Translations under genes and position numbers: made by a program | The notes under the pieces: model-generated | Seen by the model: only the letters and a program-made list of their open reading frames with translations | The model's database searches: none | What the model was told of the DNA's origin: nothing | Origin: Hyphococcus sp. | GTDB taxonomy: Bacteria > Pseudomonadota > Alphaproteobacteria > Caulobacterales > Parvularculaceae | Direction of reading: 5' to 3' | NCBI GenBank assembly: GCA_021604585.1 | Contig: BQJG01000084.1 | Location: 1 to 11,716, forward strand | DNA: 11,716 nt | Part shown: one piece after another, positions 6,070 to 11,716 of the stretch | Position numbering within the stretch: the stretch's first letter is position 1 | Layout of the letters: each line of letters starts with the position of its first letter

Positions 6070-7263
6070 TTTCAAGGCTTCCAGCACGGCGGCGGAGGCA
6101 TATCCGTCGGCCGGACGGCCAGTTTGGGCCTGCCAGGCGCGCAAGGCCCGTTTGGTGCCAGCGCCGACAATCCCGTCAACTGGCCCCGGATCAAAGCCCC
6201 GATCTTTGAGCGCCTGTTGCAGCGCCTTGCGTTCCTCAAGCGAGAGCGGCCGGTCGTCACGCGGCCAGGCGGCGACAATGGCGCCGCTGCGCCCGGCGAT
6301 CTCCTCTGACAATAATGAGACGGCGAGAGCATAGGACGTGGAGCGGTTATATTTGAGGATCGCCTCGAAATTGCCGAAGACGATGAACGCAGGGCCGCGG
6401 GCGCCGGCAGGGATGATCAACCGTCCGCGCAAATTCGGATCGAAGCGCTCGGTGAGGCTGGCGCCGCGAATGGTTTCAACCCCGCTCGCGCCCCATTCGA
6501 CAACCGCCTTTTTAATGTCGCTGTCGGCAAGGGCGTAATCGAACCCGGAAGGCAACCGCACTTCAACGCCCCAGGGGGCGTTCGCCGCATAACCGGAGAC
6601 GCTGAGATAGTTGGCGGTGGACGCAAAGACATCGCCAAGATTCGACCAGATGTCGCGTTTGCCATCACCGTCGTGATCAATCGCATATGATAGATAGGTC
6701 GTCGGAATAAATTGGGTGTGGCCCATAGCGCCAGCCCAGGAACCTTTTAACTGGCTGCGTGATGCGTATCCGTGCTGGATGATCTTCAAGGCGCCGATAA
6801 GCTGGCTGCGGCCATAGCCAGTGCGGCGGCCTTCAAATGCGAGCGTCGCCAGCGCTTGGATCGCATCATAGTCCCCCATGATCGCGCCATAGGAGGATTC
6901 AAGCCCCCAGATTGCAGCGATGATCTCGGCATCGACGCCATAGGCGTTTTCAATCAGCGTAAAGAGTTTTTGATTTTCGAGATATTTCGTGCGGCCGTTC
7001 TGGATTCGCGTCGCTGAAACGGCGCCGTCGAGATAATCCCAGATGCCGCGAGAAAATTCCGGCTGATTGTCGTTCAATTCATAAACGCGCGGATTGACCG
7101 TCAGTCCGTTCAACGCTTCGTCGAGCACATTGGCTGAAATACCGGCCGCCGCCGCTTCCGAGCGAAACCCTTTCAGCCAGGCTTCAAAATCCGCCGGTGA
7201 CGCCGATGCTGTGGAAGTCATCAGGGCGACAAATGCGCCCACGCTTGCAAGCCATTTTCTCAT
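6067..7263 (-). CDS. mltB: MltB-family lytic murein transglycosylase, exported
   Basis: The 398-residue precursor starts with a signal peptide (MRKWLASVGAFVALMTSTASA, likely cut before SPADF). The catalytic domain (about 24-330) is of the MltB/SLT_2 type (GH103): E122 in IWGLESSYG is the catalytic glutamate, SWAGAMGHTQFIP at 175-187 and DHDGDGKRDIW at 196-206 are conserved family blocks. A C-terminal peptidoglycan-binding domain (PG_binding_1) covers about 343-398, with GFDPGPVDGIVGAGTKRAL. The enzyme should cleave glycan strands in the periplasm, leaving 1,6-anhydro ends. There is no lipobox, unlike E. coli MltB. The ATG at 7263 is chosen because it begins the signal peptide, has AAGGGGA 5-6 nt upstream, and lies downstream of a good promoter; an in-frame TTG at 7296 would fall inside that promoter. 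Confidence 0.95.
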   Translation of the reverse strand: MRKWLASVGAFVALMTSTASASPADFEAWLKGFRSEAAAAGISANVLDEALNGLTVNPRVYELNDNQPEFSRGIWDYLDGAVSATRIQNGRTKYLENQKLFTLIENAYGVDAEIIAAIWGLESSYGAIMGDYDAIQALATLAFEGRRTGYGRSQLIGALKIIQHGYASRSQLKGSWAGAMGHTQFIPTTYLSYAIDHDGDGKRDIWSNLGDVFASTANYLSVSGYAANAPWGVEVRLPSGFDYALADSDIKKAVVEWGASGVETIRGASLTERFDPNLRGRLIIPAGARGPAFIVFGNFEAILKYNRSTSYALAVSLLSEEIAGRSGAIVAAWPRDDRPLSLEERKALQQALKDRGFDPGPVDGIVGAGTKRALRAWQAQTGRPADGYASAAVLEALK

Positions 7264-7450
7264 GCCGTCCCCTTGGTGCTCACGCGAATCATACAATCGG
7301 CCAAAATCCGGATCAATCTAGGCATATTCAAACCCTACCGTGCCCGCAAGGCCGGATTGTGGCGGGCTTTGCGGCGGCGATGGGTTGTGGCTAGATTGCG
7401 TTAACTTTTAGAGCGGCGCTCGCCGCGCCACCATCTTTGTTGAGGTTCCC
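7264..7450. other. Divergent intergenic region
   Basis: This 187-nt region separates the minus-strand transglycosylase from the plus-strand M49 peptidase operon. Its left part holds the transglycosylase promoter (7288-7316). The right part holds a short GC-rich hairpin (GCGGC at 7413-7417 with GCCGC at 7422-7426) in the expected leader of the peptidase gene, and TGAGG 5 nt before its ATG. I found no convincing -35/-10 pair on the plus strand, though the operon needs one here. Nothing else is recognised. Confidence 0.5.
7288..7316 (-). promoter_or_regulatory. Predicted sigma70 promoter of the transglycosylase gene
   Basis: On the minus strand a -35 TTGATC (7316-7311, four of six consensus) and a -10 TATGAT (7293-7288, five of six) are separated by exactly 17 nt. 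The expected start is near 7281, about 18 nt before the ATG at 7263, leaving room for the AAGGGGA ribosome-binding site. This is the best sigma70-like promoter I found in the window. Confidence 0.65.
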
Positions 7451-9154
7451 ATGCTGCACCGTACTTCTGTTCTGCTTTTCGCTGTTTCTGCGCTGGCGCT
7501 CACCGCCGCTTGTTCGCGCGAGACGGCGCCTGAAAGTTCCGCAACGGCGCCGGCGCCAACAGAAGAGATAGCAAACGAGGCGGCCATGGCTGATCAAGAT
7601 GCGCTCGAGACCATGCGGGCCCAGTTCGCTGTCGTCGAGATGGATGCCGACACGTCGTTTCTGACTGACGACGAGCGCGCCGTCATCAACAAGCTCAATC
7701 AGGTCGGCAATTTGATGTCGGAGATTTACATCCGCCAACGCAGCGAAATGAATCCGGCGTGGCGCAAGGAGATCGCGGCGACCGGTAATGATCTGTTGCT
7801 AAATCTTTTTGATCTGAATTTCGGACCGTGGGATTCGCTCAACCACGATGCGCCGTTCTATGGCAATATCGACTTGGCTGACGGCGCGGCGTTCTACCCT
7901 GCGGACATGACGAAAGAAGAATTCGACGGATGGATCGCCGCACATCCGGATGACGAAGACGCTTTCAAGAGCGGGTATACGGTCATCCGCCGGACGGAAG
8001 ATGGCGGACTGCAGGCGATTCCCTATTCCGTGCAGTACCGCGAATGGCTTGAACCTGCGGCGCAGCTAATGCGCGAGGCCGCCGACATCACCACGAATGA
8101 AAGTCTCAAGAAATTCCTGTCGCTGCGCGCCGACGCATTTTTGTCTGATGATTATTATGAGTCCGAAATGGCCTGGATGGACCTCAATGGTCCGATTGAA
8201 GCAGCGATCGGGCCTTATGAAGTCTATACGGACGGGCTATTCGGTTACAAAACGGCTTTTGAAGCGTTTATTACAATCAAGAATCCCGAAGAAAGCGCCG
8301 CGCTGGATAAATATAAAAATTTCCTGCGCGATATGGAAGGAAACCTTCCGGTTGATGACTCGTACAAGAATTTCAAGCGCGGCTTTGAATCGCCGATTGC
8401 GGTGACCTATCAACTGCATGGCGGCGGCGACAATGTTCCCGGCGTGCAGACCATTGCCTTCAATCTGCCGAATGATGAGCGCGTGCGCGAAGCCAAGGGC
8501 GCCAAGAAAGTGCTGCTGAACAATGTCCTCGGCGCCAAGTTCGACCGCATACTGGCCCCGATGGCCGAACATGTGCTTGTTTCGGAGCAAGCATCAATGC
8601 TGATGAAGGAATACATGTCAGGCGAGACGCTGTTTCACGAACTTTCACACAGCCTTGGGCCGGGCACGATCACCGTCGACGGCGAAGAAACAACCGTGAA
8701 CGAACAATTGCAGGAGCTTTATTCGGCGACAGAAGAAGGAAAAGCCGATGTCATGGGCGCCTACAACATTCTTTACATGATGGAGCGCGGTGAAATGCCG
8801 GCGGCGGAAAAGGAAAACTTCCTCGCCACCTATTTCGTCGGAATTTTCCGCGCCATGCGGTTTGGCATCAACGAGGCGCATGGGCGCGGCGCGGCGTTTC
8901 AATATGACTATTACAAGGATGCTGGCGCCTTTACGGTTGAAGACGGAAAATACCGCCTAGACTTTGCAAAGCTTGAGCAAGCCATATCGGACCTGACGCG
9001 CGATGTCGTGATCCTGCAAGGCAATGGCGATTATGCTGCAGCGAAGGCGTTTCTCGACGAACATGCCGTTCTTGATGACGCTGCAAACAATGTCATCGCA
9101 TCGCTCACCCATCTGCCGGTGGATATTCAGCCGGTCTATAAGGATGAGATTTGA
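7451..9154 (+). CDS. M49-family (DPP III-like) peptidase, predicted lipoprotein
   Basis: The 567-residue protein has a hydrophobic signal peptide ending ALTAAC, so C21 is the probable lipidation site, and the following Ser favours the outer membrane. A flexible Ala/Pro/Glu-rich linker (22-45) precedes the catalytic region. HELSH at 396-400 followed by LGPG, and EEGKAD at 428-433, form the zinc site of peptidase family M49: H396, H400 and E429 as ligands and E397 as the general base. Classical dipeptidyl-peptidase III has the longer HExxxH; the five-residue HExxH form is known in some bacterial members. These enzymes remove dipeptides from the N-terminus of short peptides, so a nutrient-peptide role at the envelope is likely but inferred. 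TGAGG sits 5 nt before the ATG. The membrane-protein gene follows after 8 nt. Confidence 0.9.
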   Translation: MLHRTSVLLFAVSALALTAACSRETAPESSATAPAPTEEIANEAAMADQDALETMRAQFAVVEMDADTSFLTDDERAVINKLNQVGNLMSEIYIRQRSEMNPAWRKEIAATGNDLLLNLFDLNFGPWDSLNHDAPFYGNIDLADGAAFYPADMTKEEFDGWIAAHPDDEDAFKSGYTVIRRTEDGGLQAIPYSVQYREWLEPAAQLMREAADITTNESLKKFLSLRADAFLSDDYYESEMAWMDLNGPIEAAIGPYEVYTDGLFGYKTAFEAFITIKNPEESAALDKYKNFLRDMEGNLPVDDSYKNFKRGFESPIAVTYQLHGGGDNVPGVQTIAFNLPNDERVREAKGAKKVLLNNVLGAKFDRILAPMAEHVLVSEQASMLMKEYMSGETLFHELSHSLGPGTITVDGEETTVNEQLQELYSATEEGKADVMGAYNILYMMERGEMPAAEKENFLATYFVGIFRAMRFGINEAHGRGAAFQYDYYKDAGAFTVEDGKYRLDFAKLEQAISDLTRDVVILQGNGDYAAAKAFLDEHAVLDDAANNVIASLTHLPVDIQPVYKDEI

Positions 9155-9162
9155 GTGACTGA

Positions 9163-9381
9163 ATGCGCCTGATCATTGGCGGGTCAATATTTTTCTTTGT
9201 GTTGTTGACCATCGGGTGCATTTTTTTGCTTGGGCAAGAGAGTGGCGAATTTGGTCTGGCGGCCTTGATGGTCCTGGGTTTTTTGACGGTTGTGATCGTC
9301 AGCGGCTCATTGTCGGCATATCTCTGGTACAAACGAGGCAAGGTTTATGAAGAACGCGGTGAAAGCGGCCCTGACGATTAG
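9163..9381 (+). CDS. Small two-helix membrane protein, function unknown
   Basis: I do not recognise a family in this 72-residue product. Two hydrophobic segments, about 4-23 (IIGGSIFFFVLLTIGCIFLL) and 31-55, are joined by a short polar turn, GQESGE. The C-terminus YKRGKVYEERGESGPDD is charged and, by the positive-inside rule with the KR pair after the second helix, is probably cytoplasmic. The ATG is 8 nt after the peptidase stop, with only a weak GAG-type ribosome-binding site, so coupling to the upstream gene is likely. Its last 35 nt overlap the start of the serine hydrolase gene in another frame. That it is a real gene is supported by the coherent topology and tight operon position rather than by homology. 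Confidence 0.65.
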   Translation: MRLIIGGSIFFFVLLTIGCIFLLGQESGEFGLAALMVLGFLTVVIVSGSLSAYLWYKRGKVYEERGESGPDD

Positions 9382-10738
9382 TGGAATTCTGGGCCTTGCC
9401 CACGCGCAATCGCCTGACCCCGCGCATCTGTCGCTTGTCGCTGGTTATAAAGCAGCGTTTACCTGCTCGGCGCATTTCAATGCGGGCCGCAGCATTGAAC
9501 AGATTGCCGGTGACGAACTCAACCGCATTTATCCTGACTATCGCAAGGCGATAACTGCGCTGCCTGATGCGGTGATCGACGAAGACCGCAAAACTGTTTC
9601 CGTCTCGTATGATGGCGGCGCGCGCATCGCTGCATGGCGGCCATTCCTCGGTTGCACGCAATGGCCGTCCGGCGCGACCGAATTTCCCGTGCCGAAGGTG
9701 AATCTGAAGTCGCCCGCGAGCGAAGCCGGCGCGTTGTGGCCGATGGGCGAGCGAACAGGCGTCGTGCTTGCGGACCAACCATACGGGTTCAATCTGGCCG
9801 GTATTGTCGCCGATGCCTTTGACCGAAAGACCTACGGTGATGGAACTGAGACAACCGCAGTGCTGGTCGTCATGAACGGCGAGATTGTGGCGGAAAAGTA
9901 TCGCGACGGCTTTGACGCGAACACGCCGCAGCGCACCTGGTCGGTCGCCAAATCGATCGCCGCGACGGTGATTGGCGCCGCGGTTCAGGACGGCCTTATT
10001 GCGGTTGACGGACCGGCGGGCCTTAAGACGTGGTCATCGCCCGGCGATCCGCGCGGTGCGATTACGGTCGAGAATCTGCTGCAGATGGGAAGCGGTCTGA
10101 CGTCACCGACAGCCGGAAACCGCACCGATGATGTTTACTTCGGCGGCGGGCGGGTCGTCGATCATGCCATTACCAATCGCCTTGTGGCTGAACCGGGAAC
10201 GGTCTGGCGCTACGCAAACAACGACACTATGACAGTGATGCGCGCGCTGCATGAGCGGATGAAAAGCGATCGCAAGTTTCTGGAGTATCCGTTCAGGAAA
10301 ATCCTCCAGCCGCTGGGCATGGACCACACGTTTTTGGAAACCGACTGGAATGGCGACTTCATCATGTCGAGCCAGGTCTGGACAACAGCGCGCGATCTAG
10401 CCCGCATCGGCCTCCTTTATCTCAATGATGGCGTCTGGGAAGGAAAACGCATCCTGCCCAAAGGCTGGGCGGAATATGTTTCAACACCGGCGCCGGCGCA
10501 GCCGCCGCTTGAACGCGCAACTGGCGAACAGCTTCCCGGCTATGGCGCGCAATTCTGGCTTTATGGCGAACGCCACGGCCTGCCCGAGGGGAGCTACGCG
10601 GCGCGCGGCAATCGCGGCCAATATCTGATGATCATTCCGGCGCGAAAAATCGTGATCGTGCGGCGCGGTTTCGATGATGGAGGCGGATTTAACCTCGACC
10701 AGTTTTCGGCTGACATTTTGGCGGCGTTGGAAGACTAG
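9347..10738 (+). CDS. Exported serine hydrolase, class C beta-lactamase fold
   Basis: The 463-residue protein starts with a signal peptide (MKNAVKAALTISGILGLAHA, cut before QSPDP). The beta-lactamase/penicillin-binding-protein-like domain runs from about 165 to 460. S199 and K202 in SVAKS are the nucleophile and general base (SxxK), and Y289-A-N291 is the YxN motif. GNRGQY at 421-426 sits where the third motif (KTG/HTG) is expected, as in esterase- or amidase-like members such as 6-aminohexanoate-dimer hydrolase relatives. An N-terminal segment (about 25-160) precedes this domain and has two cysteines, C40 and C103, that could form a disulphide. The substrate is unknown and antibiotic hydrolysis should not be assumed. 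The ATG at 9347 is favoured by the signal peptide and GAGG 8 nt upstream, despite the 35-nt overlap. Confidence 0.92.
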   Translation: MKNAVKAALTISGILGLAHAQSPDPAHLSLVAGYKAAFTCSAHFNAGRSIEQIAGDELNRIYPDYRKAITALPDAVIDEDRKTVSVSYDGGARIAAWRPFLGCTQWPSGATEFPVPKVNLKSPASEAGALWPMGERTGVVLADQPYGFNLAGIVADAFDRKTYGDGTETTAVLVVMNGEIVAEKYRDGFDANTPQRTWSVAKSIAATVIGAAVQDGLIAVDGPAGLKTWSSPGDPRGAITVENLLQMGSGLTSPTAGNRTDDVYFGGGRVVDHAITNRLVAEPGTVWRYANNDTMTVMRALHERMKSDRKFLEYPFRKILQPLGMDHTFLETDWNGDFIMSSQVWTTARDLARIGLLYLNDGVWEGKRILPKGWAEYVSTPAPAQPPLERATGEQLPGYGAQFWLYGERHGLPEGSYAARGNRGQYLMIIPARKIVIVRRGFDDGGGFNLDQFSADILAALED

Positions 10739-10841
10739 AGCATTTTCAAGCGAAGTGGGTCCCGGTTCGCGTTAAGAAAATGCGACAAATCTAGAATCTA
10801 GAGCCGTTTGCATGATCCATCCAAAATTCAGACGGCTCTAG
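10735..10841. repeat. 107-bp mosaic element of two palindromes (RIME-like)
   Basis: The element is bounded by CTAGAGC (10735-10741) and its inverse GCTCTAG (10835-10841). Palindrome 1 pairs GCATTTTC (10740-10747) with GAAAATGC (10776-10783), with an inner GCGAA/TTCGC stem (10750-10754 and 10766-10770). Palindrome 2 pairs CTAGAGCCGT (10798-10807) with ACGGCTCTAG (10832-10841), extendable by three more pairs through one wobble. The size and two-palindrome layout resemble the roughly 108-bp Rhizobium intergenic mosaic elements (RIME), and similar AGAGCATTTTC...GAAAATGCG sequences are familiar from many alphaproteobacterial intergenic regions; that comparison is from memory. Its ends supply the TAG stop of the serine hydrolase (10736-10738) and the TAG stop of the HMG-CoA lyase (10840-10838). 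Lying between convergent genes, it probably also ends transcripts from both sides. Confidence 0.8.
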
Positions 10842-11716
10842 GCCGTTTTCGCCAGCGTCACTTTCGAGCCCGGTTTGCGGCCAAGTTTTTCGGAAATCCA
10901 GACGCTGACCTCGATCAGCGCGTCGAGGTTGACCCCTGTGTCAAAACCCGATTGGTGCAACGAGTAGACGACGTCTTCGCTGGCGACGTTACCGCTGGCG
11001 CCCTTCGCGTAAGGACAGCCGCCAAGTCCGGAGACGGACGAGTCAAACACCGTGACGCCTTCTTCGATGGCGGCCCAGATATTGGCGAGCGCTTGTCCAT
11101 AGGTGTCGTGGAAATGTCCGGCGATCGCGTTCGCGGGAACCGCTTTTACAATGGCGCGGATAAGGGCTTTGGTTTCCTGCGGGCTTCCGACGCCGATCGT
11201 GTCGCCGAGCGAGATTTCATAGCAGCCCATCTCATAGAGCGAGGCGGCGACGGGAACGACCTGCGCGGGAGAAATCTTTCCCTCATAGGGGCAACCGAGA
11301 ACGCAGGACACATAACCGCGCACGCGTGCGCCGTCTGCCTTCGCCGCTTCAATCACCGGGCGGAAACGCTCAAGACTCTCCTCGATAGAGCAGTTGATAT
11401 TTTTTTGGCTGAAGCTTTCCGACGCCGCGCCGAACACGGCAACTGTGTCGGCCTTCGCCGCGCGCGCGCCCTCATAGCCTTTCATATTTGGCGTCAGCAC
11501 CGGATAGGAAACGCCAGACACACGTTTGATCGTCTGCATTACCTCGTCGCTAGCCGCCATTTGCGGCACCCATTTCGGTGAGACGAAGGCGCCGCCCTCG
11601 ACGCTCTTGAAGCCGCAGGCGGCGAGCCGTTCGATCAACTCGACTTTGGTCGCGGCGTCGATCACTTGCGCTTCGTTTTGCAAACCGTCGCGCGGGCCGA
11701 CTTCGACAAGGGTGAT
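10838..11716 (-). CDS. mvaB: Hydroxymethylglutaryl-CoA lyase, 5' end missing
   Basis: The frame stays open to the window edge and gives 292 residues. It lacks only the first few codons of a family whose members are usually about 300 long. The visible N-terminus, ITLVEVGPRDGLQNE, is the HMG-CoA lyase signature with the catalytic Arg-Asp. Further on come HFHDTYGQALAN, whose histidines bind the divalent metal, and GLGGCPYAKGASGNVA, with the active-site cysteine loop. The enzyme splits HMG-CoA into acetoacetate and acetyl-CoA, the last step of leucine breakdown; in many alphaproteobacteria the gene sits in a liu-type leucine/isovalerate cluster, which would lie to the right of the window. The TTG at 11683 is internal to the signature and is not the start. 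The stop codon falls in the arm of the 107-bp palindromic element. Confidence 0.95.
   Translation of the reverse strand: MTLVEVGPRDGLQNEAQVIDAATKVELIERLAACGFKSVEGGAFVSPKWVPQMAASDEVMQTIKRVSGVSYPVLTPNMKGYEGARAAKADTVAVFGAASESFSQKNINCSIEESLERFRPVIEAAKADGARVRGYVSCVLGCPYEGKISPAQVVPVAASLYEMGCYEISLGDTIGVGSPQETKALIRAIVKAVPANAIAGHFHDTYGQALANIWAAIEEGVTVFDSSVSGLGGCPYAKGASGNVASEDVVYSLHQSGFDTGVNLDALIEVSVWISEKLGRKPGSKVTLAKTA

Noticed and set aside
7264..7296. TTG start at 7296 for the transglycosylase
   Set aside because: It lies just upstream of and into the predicted -10 and before the expected transcription start, and would bury the signal peptide. The ATG at 7263 has a good ribosome-binding site.
7385..7413. 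Possible sigma70 promoter for the M49 operon (TTGTGG with TTTAGA or TTAGAG)
   Set aside because: The -10 candidates match only two or three consensus positions at allowed spacings, too weak to report as a feature.
7413..7426. GCGGC-GCTC-GCCGC hairpin in the peptidase leader
   Set aside because: A 5-bp stem from GC-rich sequence is expected by chance at this composition. No T-tract and no known riboswitch-like surroundings.
9347..10738. Antibiotic-resistance beta-lactamase
   Set aside because: Only the general fold motifs SxxK and YxN are present; the third motif is atypical and there is a non-standard N-terminal extension, so no resistance role can be claimed.
10808..11581. Long plus-strand open frame (257 codons)
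   Set aside because: It is the antisense of the HMG-CoA lyase gene, whose motifs are unmistakable. The plus-frame protein has no recognisable motif, and such shadow frames are common in GC-rich coding DNA.
1..11716. tRNA, rRNA, CRISPR, transposase, integrase or attachment-site signatures
   Set aside because: Looked for on both strands and not found. The only repeated sequences noticed are the two extragenic palindromes and the paired phasin operators.

Overview
The window looks like ordinary chromosome from a mid-to-high-GC alphaproteobacterium. That placement is an inference from the kinds of genes and dispersed repeats present: a phasin with TGC-rich operators, an MltB-type transglycosylase with a C-terminal peptidoglycan-binding domain, an HMG-CoA lyase, and two palindromic intergenic repeats of types common in this class. 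I cannot name the genus. No tRNA, rRNA, CRISPR array, insertion sequence, phage gene or new multi-gene system is visible.

Positions 1-7263 are a long run of minus-strand genes. In order of transcription (high to low coordinate) they are: an exported MltB-family lytic transglycosylase with a good promoter and a terminator; a phasin with its own promoter flanked by two near-identical TGC-rich boxes; mnmC (tRNA wobble-uridine modification); a cystathionine beta-synthase-type PLP enzyme with tandem CBS domains; a DUF4262 protein; an ArsC/YffB-like thioredoxin-fold protein; a GFA-family zinc protein; a YaiI/DUF188 protein; and the first codons of another gene cut by the window edge. The CBS, DUF4262 and ArsC-like genes are packed with a 1-nt overlap and a 7-nt gap, so they are probably one translationally coupled unit. 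An extragenic palindrome lies between the ArsC-like and GFA genes.

Positions 7451-10738 hold three plus-strand genes that look like an operon acting at the cell envelope: a predicted lipoprotein peptidase of family M49 (dipeptidyl-peptidase III-like, with a short HELSH zinc motif), a 72-residue two-helix membrane protein, and an exported serine hydrolase of the class C beta-lactamase fold. The last two genes overlap by 35 nt.

The convergent junction at 10735-10841 is filled by a 107-bp element made of two palindromes and bounded by inverted CTAGAGC ends. Its two ends supply the TAG stop codons of both flanking genes. Beyond it, on the minus strand, is a hydroxymethylglutaryl-CoA lyase gene (leucine/ketone-body catabolism) whose first few codons lie outside the window.

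The best leads are the two-operator phasin promoter and the stop-codon-donating palindromic element. The rest is well-known families in an unremarkable arrangement.
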